DNA of 34,678 bases from Candidatus Physcousia equi (GTDB lineage: Bacteria; Bacteroidota; Bacteroidia; Bacteroidales; Bacteroidaceae): NCBI GenBank assembly GCA_018065005.1, contig JAGHUD010000069.1, positions 1 through 34,678 on the forward strand. Reading direction: 5' to 3'. The notes beneath the pieces were generated by a model. The model ran no database searches. It saw nothing but the letters and a program-made list of their open reading frames with translations, and was not told the DNA's origin. The position numbers were made by a program, and so were the translations under genes. Below are positions 1 through 8,057 of the stretch, one piece after another. The first letter of the stretch is position 1, and each line of letters begins with the position of its first letter.

Positions 1-309
1 ATTTATAATATATACACAAAAAAAAGACAAATTTCCTGATTTCATTTTATAAATTAAGATAAACCCGCCTAAATTAACATAAATTCACGAATCTCTCATC
101 AGATATTGGTTTGTCGCTACCCACCCAAGCCACATTACATCAGCAGCGCAAGCGAGCAGTTCTTTCCTCTATATCTCGAACGCGTACGCCAACAGCAAAC
201 CGTGACACACGCATTCAGTCAAACGGTATCACGGTTTGTATTTCTTCCGTAGTCAAAGGGGAAGTCAAGAGCTTCCCTTGTCTTGGCGTTTATATTATCT
301 CCCCCCCCC
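1..309. other. Non-coding stretch at window start with inverted repeat and C9 tract
   Basis: No credible gene is seen here; short open frames have no recognisable content. The first 100 bases are AT-rich. A perfect 10-bp inverted repeat (CAAACCGTGA at 196-205, TCACGGTTTG at 229-238, 23-nt loop) lies downstream of dnaB. A run of nine C at 301-309 directly abuts the dnaB stop codon on the minus strand. There is no U-tract after the repeat in the dnaB direction, so it is not a classical terminator. Confidence 0.5.
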
Positions 310-1842
310 TTAGAAAGGCGAGCTGCCTTCAGGCGAAGGCGGACCAAAGGGGTTGTCGTTCAAGCTGATGGGCGGGAAGTCACCTTGTCCAGCCGTCGAC
401 TGTATGGTGTCAATCTTAGGCAGCGGCACATAAGACGTCTCGTGCATGTCCTCGAAGCGTGCAAACTCATGTCTGAACTTCATCTTCACAATACCCGTTG
501 CACCATTACGGTGTTTCGCAATGATAAACTCAGCCATGCCCTTCGTATCGCGGTTCTGCTCATCGGCTGTGAGACCATAGTACTCAGGGCGGTGGATGAA
601 GCACACGATGTCTGCATCCTGCTCGATGGCTCCTGATTCGCGGAGGTCGCTCAGTTGCGGTCGTTTTCCTTCGTCGCCTTCTCTCTTTTCCACACCACGG
701 TTGAGCTGGCTGAGCGCGATGATGGGAATGTTGAGTTCCTTGGCGAGCGCCTTGAGACTTCGGCTGATCAGGCTGACCTCCTCCTGTCGGTTAGAGAAGT
801 AGGCACCGCTTGCTGTCATGAGTTGTAGGTAGTCAATCATGATCATACTTACATTATGTTCGCGCACGAGGCGTCGCGCCTTGGTGCGGAGTTCGAAGAT
901 AGAGAGCGAACTGGTGTCGTCGAGGTAGACAGGTGCATCAATGAGTGCGTTGACGCGCGCATCCAGTTGAGCCCATTCGTGTCCTTCGAGTTGTCCATTT
1001 CGCAGTTTTTCACCGCTGATTTCGCACACATTACCCATGAGGCGTCTCACCAGCTGCACATTCGACATTTCCAACGAGAACATAGCAACGGGCGTGTGCA
1101 GGTCGCAAGCCATCTTTTTGATCATCGAGAGCACGAAAGCCGTCTTACCCATGGCAGGACGTGCCGCGATGATGACGAGGTCAGAGTTTTGCCATCCACT
1201 CGTCATCTTGTCGATGCCCTCAAAACCACTGCTCAGTCCGCTCATGCCGTCCGTTCTTGCGGCAGCCTTTTGGATGAGTTCCTGCACTTCGCGCACATAG
1301 GGGTTGATCTGTTCCGCGCTCTTCTTCATGGTGTTTTGCGACACCTCAAAGAGTTTGCCTTCCGTCTCGTTGAGCAAGTCCTGCACGTCCTCCGTCGGGT
1401 CGAAGGCTTTGGTTTGAATGACCGATGCCAGCGTGATGAGTTGTCTCGCCAGGAACTTCTGCTGTATCACCTTTGCGTGGTGCACGATGTGTGCTGAACT
1501 GGTGACGCGATCCGCCAGCATCGTGATGTAGAGGGGTCCGCCTGCCTCCTCGATGCTTCCGAGTTGTTCCATGTGCTCCGTCACGGTCAGAAGGTCTATG
1601 GGTTTCTGTTGCAGCGAGAGACTTTGCACGGCTTCGTAGATGAGTTGGTGGCGCTTGTCGTAGAACGAGTCAGGACGCAGAATCTCGCTCACCATGCCAT
1701 AGGCATCTTGTTCGACCATGAGTGCACCGATGACGGCAGCCTCCATCTCCAGATTCTGGGGTTGTTTGTGTCCGGCATAGTCGACTTGTGGCACTTCCAC
1801 CACTTTTGTTTTGTTGGATTTTGTACGGGGATTAGCAGGCAT
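310..1842 (-). CDS. dnaB: Replicative DNA helicase DnaB
   Basis: Hexameric ATP-dependent 5'-3' helicase that unwinds DNA at the replication fork. The 510-residue product has the family layout: an N-terminal helical domain beginning around 'NLEMEAAVIGALMV', a linker, then a RecA-like C-terminal ATPase. Walker A is 'ARPAMGKTAF' (Lys near residue 233) and Walker B is 'IMIDYLQL' (Asp near residue 337). The motifs 'SLEMS' and 'SDLRESGAIEQDAD' are also typical. The frame stays open upstream to an ATG at 1887. I chose the ATG at 1842 because a strong promoter -7 element (1903-1896) would start the transcript near 1889, making the upstream ATG essentially leaderless. It is transcribed divergently from the Spy/CpxP-like gene. 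It is a single gene here with no same-strand neighbour visible downstream. Length and motifs are normal, so the assignment is very secure. Confidence 0.97.
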   Translation of the reverse strand: MPANPRTKSNKTKVVEVPQVDYAGHKQPQNLEMEAAVIGALMVEQDAYGMVSEILRPDSFYDKRHQLIYEAVQSLSLQQKPIDLLTVTEHMEQLGSIEEAGGPLYITMLADRVTSSAHIVHHAKVIQQKFLARQLITLASVIQTKAFDPTEDVQDLLNETEGKLFEVSQNTMKKSAEQINPYVREVQELIQKAAARTDGMSGLSSGFEGIDKMTSGWQNSDLVIIAARPAMGKTAFVLSMIKKMACDLHTPVAMFSLEMSNVQLVRRLMGNVCEISGEKLRNGQLEGHEWAQLDARVNALIDAPVYLDDTSSLSIFELRTKARRLVREHNVSMIMIDYLQLMTASGAYFSNRQEEVSLISRSLKALAKELNIPIIALSQLNRGVEKREGDEGKRPQLSDLRESGAIEQDADIVCFIHRPEYYGLTADEQNRDTKGMAEFIIAKHRNGATGIVKMKFRHEFARFEDMHETSYVPLPKIDTIQSTAGQGDFPPISLNDNPFGPPSPEGSSPF

Positions 1843-1895
1843 AATAATATAGAATTGTGGTAAGGTGTGCGAGTGCGCATCTCGCATAGTGCTTG

Positions 1896-1926
1896 CAAAG
1901 ATACCGCAAGAAAATTAAAAAAACAA
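1896..1926 (-). promoter_or_regulatory. Bacteroidetes-type promoter of dnaB
   Basis: On the minus strand a TTG (1926-1924) is followed after 20 nt by TATCTTTG (1903-1896), matching the known Bacteroidetes -33 TTG / -7 TAnnTTTG consensus and spacing. It gives dnaB a leader of about 45 nt and decides its start at 1842. Confidence 0.75.
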
Positions 1927-1978
1927 AAAAGCCCTCATTTTTTTTTCAAACTCTGATGTGCGGTATTTTTTTATTCTG

Positions 1979-1986
1979 TATCTTTG
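1979..1986 (+). promoter_or_regulatory. -7 element of the Spy-like/menA transcript
   Basis: TATCTTTG matches the Bacteroidetes -7 consensus TAnnTTTG and lies about 40 bp before the ATG at 2028. No clear TTG is found 19-21 nt upstream, so only the -7 part is supported. It also argues against the upstream in-frame ATG at 1893. Confidence 0.6.
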
Positions 1987-2027
1987 CAGCATTAAATACA
2001 ATTCTTATTTTTTTAATTAAACCTAAC

Positions 2028-2492
2028 ATGATGAAACGAATATCAGTTATCCTCCTCGTTGCGCTCCTCGCAATGGTATCCACGAGTGTTGTGGCAACCG
2101 CCCAGACTAAGAGCGCCAAGCGCATTGCCTATACCATCAAGAACCTCAAGCTCAACGACCAGCAGGCAAAGGCACTCCATCCCATCTTGGTTAAGTATTT
2201 AGCAGACATGAAGGTGGCAAAGAAGGCCTACAAAGATTTGGAAGACAAGTACAAGCGTGACATCGAATTTGGCACGCTCACCGACAAAGCCGCCGCAGCG
2301 CTGCTGGCAGCCAAGTTTGAGTGCGACGGCAAGGAGCTGCAGGTGAAGAAGACCTACCTTCCCAAGTTTCAGGCAGCCATCCCTGCCAAAAAAGTCTACC
2401 AGCTCTATGACTTCATCAACGACAAGATGAGCAAGATAGATGCTGCTAATGGCGTGAAGTCGTCGAAGGGCAATTCTGATGAAGAAGAATAA
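2028..2492 (+). CDS. Small secreted helical protein, Spy/CpxP-like
   Basis: Predicted periplasmic protein of 154 residues. It opens with MMKR, a hydrophobic core (ISVILLVALLAMVSTSVV) and an 'ATAQ' signal-peptidase site. The mature part is about 125 residues, rich in Lys and Ala and probably all-helical ('LKLNDQQAKALHPILVKYL'), ending in an acidic 'DEEE' tail. The 'L-x-D/T-x-Q-x-x-x-L' pattern recalls Spy/CpxP (LTXXQ) chaperone-like proteins of Bacteroidetes, but this is a resemblance and not a firm family call. The frame is open back to 1893. The start at 2028 (or the adjacent ATG at 2031) is preferred because it gives a proper signal peptide and follows the -7 element at 1979. It overlaps menA by 14 bp, so the two are co-transcribed. 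Confidence 0.75.
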   Translation: MMKRISVILLVALLAMVSTSVVATAQTKSAKRIAYTIKNLKLNDQQAKALHPILVKYLADMKVAKKAYKDLEDKYKRDIEFGTLTDKAAAALLAAKFECDGKELQVKKTYLPKFQAAIPAKKVYQLYDFINDKMSKIDAANGVKSSKGNSDEEE

Positions 2493-3375
2493 GACCAATT
2501 CCCCTAAGGCATGGCTTCTTGCCTGCCGTCCTAAGACACTGACCGGCGCCGCCGCCCCTATTATTGTCGCTTTGGCGATGGCATGGGCAGACGGCGCCTC
2601 TTTTGTTCAGTTGCGTGTCTGGCTGCCGGCACTCTTGTGTCTGCTCTTTGCTTTTCTCATGCAGATATGTGCCAACCTCGTCAACGACTATTTCGACTGC
2701 AAACGCGGCATAGACGGAGCCGACCGGCTCGGTCCCAAGCGTGCCTGTGCACAAGGGTGGATCACGCTTCCTGCCATGCGGCGCGGCATAGCGGTGAGCG
2801 TCGTGCTGAGTCTGTGCGTTGGTTTGCCCACGAGCTATTGGGGTGGCTGGCAGCTCCTTGTCATCGGCGCCTTGTGTGTTCTCTTTGCCTTCCTCTACAC
2901 CACCTGGTTCTCCCACAAAGGTCTTGGCGACCTGCTCGTGGTGGTCTTTTTTGGCATTGTGCCCGTCTGCGCTACCTATTATGTGTTGCTCCACGACCTC
3001 ACCTACTCCGTCCTGCTCGTCTCCTTAGCCATGGGCTTGGTGACCGACACCCTGCTGATGGTGAACAACTACCGCGACCGCGACACCGACGCTAAGGTGG
3101 GCAAACGCACCTTGGTGGTGCGTGTGGGCGCCCGCAGATCTGAGCACATCTACCTTGGGTTGGGCATCCTCGCTGTCGTGCTCTGCCAATGCCAGTGGGC
3201 GGAGCAGCGTCCCTTGGCAGCCCTCCTCCCCCTCCTCTTTTTGCTGCCGCACTGTCTGGTATGGCACAGCATCCGCAGGATTCGCAAGGGGACTGAGCTC
3301 AACGCCGTCTTGGGCAAGACAGCGCTTTGCATCTTCCTCTTCTCCGTCCTCTTTGCTTTGGGTTGTCTGTTTTAG
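2479..3375 (+). CDS. menA: 1,4-dihydroxy-2-naphthoate polyprenyltransferase MenA
   Basis: UbiA-superfamily membrane prenyltransferase. It attaches the polyprenyl tail to 1,4-dihydroxy-2-naphthoate to make demethylmenaquinone, the step before the final methylation of menaquinone. The 298-residue product starts with the MenA-typical 'WLLACRPKTLTGAAAPIIVA'. The first Asp-rich motif is 'NDYFDCKRGID', and the second is 'NNYRDRDTDAKVGKRTL'. Both bind Mg-diphosphate in this family. Several hydrophobic spans follow one another, consistent with about eight to nine membrane helices. Length is normal for MenA. The start lies inside the preceding secreted-protein gene (14-bp overlap), indicating translational coupling. 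The stop overlaps the stop of the convergent CapA gene. Confidence 0.93.
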   Translation: MKKNKTNSPKAWLLACRPKTLTGAAAPIIVALAMAWADGASFVQLRVWLPALLCLLFAFLMQICANLVNDYFDCKRGIDGADRLGPKRACAQGWITLPAMRRGIAVSVVLSLCVGLPTSYWGGWQLLVIGALCVLFAFLYTTWFSHKGLGDLLVVVFFGIVPVCATYYVLLHDLTYSVLLVSLAMGLVTDTLLMVNNYRDRDTDAKVGKRTLVVRVGARRSEHIYLGLGILAVVLCQCQWAEQRPLAALLPLLFLLPHCLVWHSIRRIRKGTELNAVLGKTALCIFLFSVLFALGCLF

Positions 3376-4544
3376 TGGGCGTCAGTTCCTGCTACGATCG
3401 GCTCATATTCCTCGATGCCTTTGTTGTGCTTGCTGAAGAGTTCGCGCTCGGTGGTGAGCGTTTTCTTCATCTGCGCCCGTTCCGTGGCATTGAGCATCGT
3501 TTCCGGCACGTTCGCTGGGTAGATGCGGAAGTTCTTGTGCTTCGACATCACAGGTCGGCTCACCCACGTGAGACAATAGTCCGCATTGCCGGGTTCGAGA
3601 TAGACCTTGCCCGTCTCGGCATCCTTCGTCAGTTTCATGCGCAGCATCATGCCACCGTCGTTGTTCGGCCGGCTCATGTTGCTGATGTAGTTGCCCAGCG
3701 AAAAGGCAAGCACATGGGCATGACCCTCCTTGTCGGTGCTCACCTCAACAGGTTCTACCACATGGGGATGTCCACCCACCACATGGTCGCAACCCTCGCG
3801 GAGCAGGAAGTTGGCGACGTCGCGCTGCGCTTTGTTGGGAAGCAAGGCGTGCTCGGTGCCCCAGTGCGTGCAGGCGATGATGCAATCCGGTTTCATCGAC
3901 TGCGCCTTCTTGATGTCCTTGCGTATCTGCACCGTGTCGATGAGGTTGACGATATGTGGCGCAGGCACGGGAATGCCGTTGGTGCCATAGGTGTAGCAAA
4001 GGAGAGCGATGCGGAATCCATTCTTTTCGATGATGTAGGGGTATTCGCGGTCGCGTTCCTCCTTGTTCACATACGTTCCGATGTGCGGAATGCCCGCCTC
4101 GTCCATCTTCTCAATGGTGCGGCAAATGCCCTTCGACCCCTTGTCCACGCTGTGGTTGTTGGCAGTGAGAAGCACGTCGAAGCCAGCTTCTTTGATGGCA
4201 AGCAGATATTCGTCGGGCGAGTTGAACTGCGGATAGGTGCTTGGGGTGCCGCCCGCCAGGGTAGTCTCGAAGTTGGCAATAGCAACGTCTGCGCTGCTCA
4301 CCTCATCCTTCACAAAGCGGAAACACTCCTCATAGGAATAGCTGCCATCGGGTTGCAGCGCAGCCTTATACTGCACGCCGTGCTGCATGAGATCGCCGGC
4401 GAAGAGGAGGGTGAGGTACTGAGGTTCGGTGCGCTGTTCGAGCGTGTTTTCGTCGCTGATTTCTACCTGAGTTACCTTGTCTTTTGCCCGGCATGAAAGG
4501 ATGATACATGCGAGGCAGAGTGTGCTGAAGATGAATTTTTTCAT
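3372..4544 (-). CDS. CapA-family metallophosphatase-like lipoprotein
   Basis: Exported protein of 390 residues with a PGA_cap/CapA domain, a metallophosphoesterase-like fold first known from poly-gamma-glutamate capsule synthesis. The N-terminus 'MKKFIFSTLCLACIILSC' has a lipobox ending in Cys18, so it is probably anchored in a membrane. Family motifs occur in order: 'LLFAGDLMQHG', 'ANFETTL', 'LTANNHSVDKG', 'ACTHWGTEH' and 'VVGGHPHVVEPVE'. These supply the Asp, Asn and His residues for metal binding. The upstream in-frame start at 4592 would bury the signal peptide, so 4544 is chosen. There are no other capsule genes nearby, and in Bacteroidetes such single copies have no settled substrate. 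It lies 79 bp downstream of the PL11 lyase on the same strand and may share its transcript. Its stop overlaps the menA stop on the opposite strand. Confidence 0.88.
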   Translation of the reverse strand: MKKFIFSTLCLACIILSCRAKDKVTQVEISDENTLEQRTEPQYLTLLFAGDLMQHGVQYKAALQPDGSYSYEECFRFVKDEVSSADVAIANFETTLAGGTPSTYPQFNSPDEYLLAIKEAGFDVLLTANNHSVDKGSKGICRTIEKMDEAGIPHIGTYVNKEERDREYPYIIEKNGFRIALLCYTYGTNGIPVPAPHIVNLIDTVQIRKDIKKAQSMKPDCIIACTHWGTEHALLPNKAQRDVANFLLREGCDHVVGGHPHVVEPVEVSTDKEGHAHVLAFSLGNYISNMSRPNNDGGMMLRMKLTKDAETGKVYLEPGNADYCLTWVSRPVMSKHKNFRIYPANVPETMLNATERAQMKKTLTTERELFSKHNKGIEEYEPIVAGTDAH

Positions 4545-4623
4545 GATGTATGATGTACTTGTTTTTATGATGCGAGGAGGAGTGCGTTGCATTCAAAGCA
4601 AACTCCTAATGTCTTATGTAAGT

Positions 4624-6543
4624 TCAGAACTGCCAACCTCGGAAACGTCTGCCACTTCTCTTCAGGTCTTCACCAAAGAAGAAGCCTGGCTGTGTGGGTT
4701 GGTTGTACGCCACATTCTGTGTGGTGATGGAGAGGCGGTAGACGGGGTCTTGCAAGAAGGTATGGAAACGATAAGGGGTGGGTAGGGTGGTGATGTAGAG
4801 GCGCAGGTGTCTGTTGTCTGGCGTTCGTGTCAGCACCTCTTCTCGCCAGTCGCCCACGATGTCGCCTTGCATACAAGGGTTGCTCTTCGTTCCGTTGTTG
4901 AAGCGGCAACCGTCGAGTGTCTGCAGTCGGCGGCACACCTGTTCCTGCCAGTCGTATTTGGCAATCTCCTCATGGTCTAGCAGTTCGCGCAGGAGGTCGC
5001 CATCCCACCATACAGCCATGTTCGTGCTGAGCTGTGATGCGCCTCCGGCAATCACCTTGCCCGTCACAGCAGCAATGCCGCCTGTGGCAGACGACCACAT
5101 CTCCAGTCCCGGATTTGTAGGGTCGATGTCGCTTGCCATGCAACGTCCCACGTCGCTCGATGCCATAAACTGACAGATGATCTCCCCGGTGGCGGCATCG
5201 TGCAGTTCCGTACCGTCCTTTTTGTTCTCGTGGCAGTCCCAGACATAAAGCTTGTCGTCGTTGGGAAAGAAAGCCGTGAGGTGCATGGCATCTCCGTGCC
5301 CCATGCGCGTGGAGTAGAGTCCCTTGCCATTGTCGTCGATGGCACAGGCGCCATAGATGATTTCGTCGCGTCCGTCGCCGTCCACATCGCCCACGCGCAG
5401 GTTGTGGTTGCCCTGTCCGTGGTAGTCTCTTCCTTCTGTGTTGGAGTCGAAGAACCAACGCTTCTTCAGATGTTTGCCATCGAAGTCGTAGGCAGCTAAG
5501 GTCATGCGGGTGTAGTAGCCACGACACATCACCACCGAGGGGTGGATGCCGTCGAGATAGGCAACACAAGCGAGAAAGCGGTCAGAACGGTTGCCGTAGT
5601 TGTCGCCCCAGCTCTGCAGTTCGCCACGAGGCGGCAGATAGTCGATGGTTTCGATGGCAGCTCCGGTTTGTCCGTTGAAGACCGTCAGGTATTCCGGTCC
5701 GCTGATGATGATGCCTGTGCGCCCCTTGCCCTCAGCGCGCAGGCGTGTCGCGGGATGGGCAGCACTCGTTCTGTCGGTCGCTTCCCGATCTCGGACTCCT
5801 TCACGCCAGTCGGCATGGGCATCCCCAATCACCTTGCCCTTGCCGTCTACGGTGCCGTCTGCCGTCTTCATCACCACTTCTGCCTTGCCGTCTCCATCCA
5901 GGTCATAGACCATGAACTGCGTGTAGTGGGCACCCGAACGTATGTTGCGACCCAGATGGATGCGCCAGAGGCGTTTGCCATCGAGCTTATAGGCGTCTAT
6001 GATGGTGGGGTCGGTCAGTCCGCTGTGCGAGTTGTCGTGTGCATTGGAGGGCTCCCACTTCAGCACAATCTCCATCTGTCCGTCGCCGTCGAGGTCAGCC
6101 GCCGAGGCGTCATTGGCATGGTAGACGACTTGCGCGTCGTCCGATGCAGGTGGGTCGAGCGCTATGTCGATGTAGCCATAGGGCGCTTGGGTAGGCAGGG
6201 TCCATGTGCCTTTGAGACGTCCTTTAGCCGGGCGCACCTCATAGGTGCAGGCAGCGGCGTCATGCGGGTTGTAGTCCATGAAGGAGGTGGAGCAGTTCTT
6301 GCTCATGCCCTGTGGCGTGGTGTTGCCCACAAGTTTGCCGTCGCGGTAGACCTCAAACGACTGGTCGAAGGGGTCTGTCGTGAGGTAACGCCAACTGACC
6401 ATGACACTGTCCTTCGAAGCGCGTACAGCCACGACGCCCCGGTCCAGTTTTTCCATCTTGAGTCTGGAGAAATCGTAGTTCGTCTGTGCTGCCATGCCCG
6501 ACACAGCAAGGAGAAGGGAGGCAAGAAGCGTTTTTGCTGACAT
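4624..6543 (-). CDS. Rhamnogalacturonan lyase, polysaccharide lyase family 11
   Basis: Secreted enzyme that cleaves the rhamnogalacturonan I backbone by beta-elimination (PL11, like B. subtilis YesW/YesX). The start at 6543 gives a clear signal peptide ('SAKTLLASLLLAVSGMAAQ'); the upstream ATG at 6603 would not. The 639-residue product begins with a fibronectin-like region ('VMVSWRYLTTDPFDQSFEVY', then 'VRPAKG'). A long beta-propeller follows with repeated calcium-binding loops: 'ADLDGDGQMEIVLKWEP', 'YDLDGDGKAEVVMKTADG' and 'VGDVDGDGRDEIIYGA'. 'DSNTEGRDYHGQGNHNLR' and 'GHGDAMHL' are also typical of PL11. Length is normal. No SusC/SusD pair is adjacent, so this is an isolated pectin gene. A rhamnose mutarotase gene about 13 kb away fits use of the released rhamnose, by inference. 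Confidence 0.92.
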   Translation of the reverse strand: MSAKTLLASLLLAVSGMAAQTNYDFSRLKMEKLDRGVVAVRASKDSVMVSWRYLTTDPFDQSFEVYRDGKLVGNTTPQGMSKNCSTSFMDYNPHDAAACTYEVRPAKGRLKGTWTLPTQAPYGYIDIALDPPASDDAQVVYHANDASAADLDGDGQMEIVLKWEPSNAHDNSHSGLTDPTIIDAYKLDGKRLWRIHLGRNIRSGAHYTQFMVYDLDGDGKAEVVMKTADGTVDGKGKVIGDAHADWREGVRDREATDRTSAAHPATRLRAEGKGRTGIIISGPEYLTVFNGQTGAAIETIDYLPPRGELQSWGDNYGNRSDRFLACVAYLDGIHPSVVMCRGYYTRMTLAAYDFDGKHLKKRWFFDSNTEGRDYHGQGNHNLRVGDVDGDGRDEIIYGACAIDDNGKGLYSTRMGHGDAMHLTAFFPNDDKLYVWDCHENKKDGTELHDAATGEIICQFMASSDVGRCMASDIDPTNPGLEMWSSATGGIAAVTGKVIAGGASQLSTNMAVWWDGDLLRELLDHEEIAKYDWQEQVCRRLQTLDGCRFNNGTKSNPCMQGDIVGDWREEVLTRTPDNRHLRLYITTLPTPYRFHTFLQDPVYRLSITTQNVAYNQPTQPGFFFGEDLKRSGRRFRGWQF

Positions 6544-6702
6544 GGTAAATTTCGGTATAGGTGTATGTTTTGTGTTGTTTCGCGGCTTACTTTTATGCTG
6601 CATTGCGCTTGGCTGGGCGACGGCAAATAGGGCAAATCATCATAAACGTAAGAAAATCAGTCGAAAAAGCAGAGTGAGCGAGGTGTATGCCGAGGGACTG
6701 AA

Positions 6703-6812
6703 AATTTCTGCAGCGGAAACTGACAGTTTCTCGAGCAGAAACTGACATTTTCTCGAGCAGAAACCAAAAGTTTCCGCTGCAGAAACTTTCCGTTTCTCGA
6801 GCGGGAACTTTC
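6703..6812. repeat. Five tandem 22-bp palindromic units
   Basis: Units start at 6703, 6725, 6747, 6769 and 6791, each exactly 22 bp. Each unit holds an imperfect palindrome of 6-bp arms (consensus GTTTCT / AGAAAC) around a 5-nt centre (GCAGC, CGAGC, CGAGC, GCTGC, CGAGC). A 5-nt linker (such as TGACA) follows. The arms are conserved and the linkers vary. The period is just over two helical turns, so the palindromes lie nearly on one face of the DNA. It is not a CRISPR, because there are no long unique spacers. Confidence 0.85.
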
Positions 6813-6944
6813 CAACCCCGTTCGGACCGCACCTACTTCCTCGGCGGCACAATGGTAAATTTGTGCAAACGACCATTTATTGACCTGTTATTTCCGCCAC
6901 CAGGAAGTGAAGGAGGGACAGCCTGGTCAGCGGCGCAAAATCCA

Positions 6945-7004
6945 AAAAAAATAGCACAAAAACACTCCGGAGCCATGCCAGCTCAGTTGCGATTTTGTGC
7001 TATT
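6945..7004 (-). terminator. Intrinsic terminator of prs
   Basis: A perfect 12-bp inverted repeat (AATAGCACAAAA at 6950-6961 and its complement at 6993-7004) flanks a 31-nt loop that holds a smaller stem. Read on the minus strand, after the prs stop at 7041, the stem is followed by a run of T. Weaker pairing continues outward to about 6932 and 7021. Confidence 0.75.
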
Positions 7005-7040
7005 CTTGTTTTCTGGTTTTGCCAACTCCTCGTGACTTGA

Positions 7041-7979
7041 TTAGATCAAGTACTGGTTGGAGATGGACTCGTTGTGAACCACGCGGCGAATGGTCTCAGC
7101 CAAGAGGTTGGCGATGGTGATCTGCTTCACCTTCTTGCAACCCTTGTTGTAGGGGATGGAGTCTGTAAAGATCATTTCAGTCAGGGCGCTGTTCTCGACA
7201 CGCTCGCTGGCAGGACCGCTCATGACGCAGTGGCTTGCAATGGCGCGCACGCTGCGTGCACCGTTTTCGAGCATCACGTCGGCAGCCTTGGTGATGGTGC
7301 CTGCGGTGTCCACCATGTCGTCGATGATGACCACGTCAGCATCCTTCACGTCGCCGATGATGACAAGGCTACCCACCTCATTGGGGCGTGGACGAGTCTT
7401 GTTGCAGAGCACGAGCGGGCAGTTGAAGTATTTTGCATAGGTGTTGGCACGCTTTGAGGCACCCATGTCGGGTGCAGCGATGACCATGTTGTCGAGGTGC
7501 AGACTCTCCAGATAGGGGAGCATGACGCTAGAAGCGTAGAGGTGGTCGACGGGGCAGTCGAAGAAACCCTGTTCCTGGTCGGCATGGAGGTCGAGCGTGA
7601 TGAGACGCGTGATGCCAGCCACGCTGAGCATGTCAGCCACCAGTTTGGCGCCGATGGACACACGGGGCTTGTCCTTGCGGTCCTGTCGTGCCCATCCGAA
7701 GTAGGGGATAACAGCGTTGATGGTGCGTGCCGATGCGCGCTTGGCAGCATCGATCATCAGGAGCAGCTCCATGAGGTTGTCGCTTGTGGGGAAGGTGCTC
7801 TGAACGAGGAATACGTCTTTTCCGCGAATGCTCTCTTCGTAGGATACGGAGAACTCGCCGTCGGCAAACTTAGTGATGACGAGGTTGCCGAGTGGACAGT
7901 CAAGTGATTTACAGATTTTCTCAGCGAGGTAGCGTGTTGCTGTGCCGCTAAAAACAAGGTAAGAACCGTTGGATGCCAT
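7041..7979 (-). CDS. prs: Ribose-phosphate pyrophosphokinase (PRPP synthetase)
   Basis: Makes PRPP from ribose 5-phosphate and ATP for purine, pyrimidine, histidine, tryptophan and NAD synthesis. The 312-residue product has class I signatures: 'FADGEFSVSYEESIRGKDVF' (residues 38-57), 'RQDRKDKPRVSIGAKL' (98-113), the metal/ATP region 'DLHADQEQGFFD' (130-141) and the PRPP loop 'VVIIDDMVDTAGTIT' (216-230). Length is normal. No promoter consensus is visible in the 78 bp upstream. The gene lies behind the PurF-like and ThiE-like genes on the same strand, so it may be co-transcribed with them from the promoter near 10270. A strong terminator follows its stop. Confidence 0.97.
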   Translation of the reverse strand: MASNGSYLVFSGTATRYLAEKICKSLDCPLGNLVITKFADGEFSVSYEESIRGKDVFLVQSTFPTSDNLMELLLMIDAAKRASARTINAVIPYFGWARQDRKDKPRVSIGAKLVADMLSVAGITRLITLDLHADQEQGFFDCPVDHLYASSVMLPYLESLHLDNMVIAAPDMGASKRANTYAKYFNCPLVLCNKTRPRPNEVGSLVIIGDVKDADVVIIDDMVDTAGTITKAADVMLENGARSVRAIASHCVMSGPASERVENSALTEMIFTDSIPYNKGCKKVKQITIANLLAETIRRVVHNESISNQYLI

Positions 7980-8057
7980 ATTGAGTATTTAATGTTTATA
8001 TTGCTAAGAACGTGGTGGGGAGGTTACCGTTTCGTCGTGATGACTCTTTGAGGAAGT

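Larger units (their letters stand above)
6544..7040. other. Non-coding region between prs and the PL11 gene
   Basis: About 500 bp without a credible gene. It contains the upstream region of the PL11 gene, a block of five 22-bp palindromic units (6703-6812) and the large terminator hairpin of prs (6945-7004). Open frames across the repeat block are low-complexity translations of the repeat unit. A plus-strand TAAATTTG at 6856-6863 resembles a -7 element but has no gene behind it. Confidence 0.6.

Noticed and set aside
1893..2027. Upstream extension of the Spy-like gene
   Set aside because: It lies across both divergent promoters and would bury the signal peptide.
3327..4496. 389-codon plus-strand frame across the CapA gene
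   Set aside because: It lies opposite a gene with clear motifs and lipobox, and overlaps the end of menA; no domain is recognisable.
5542..6540. 332-codon plus-strand frame across the PL11 gene
   Set aside because: Antisense shadow of a strongly conserved lyase with calcium-loop repeats.
6703..6812. CRISPR array
   Set aside because: Period is only 22 bp, linkers are 5 nt, there are no long unique spacers and no cas genes.
6593..6876. Small minus-strand frames with repeated 'EKLSVSAAE'-like peptides
   Set aside because: They are translations of the 22-bp DNA repeat; no signal, start context or homology supports a protein.
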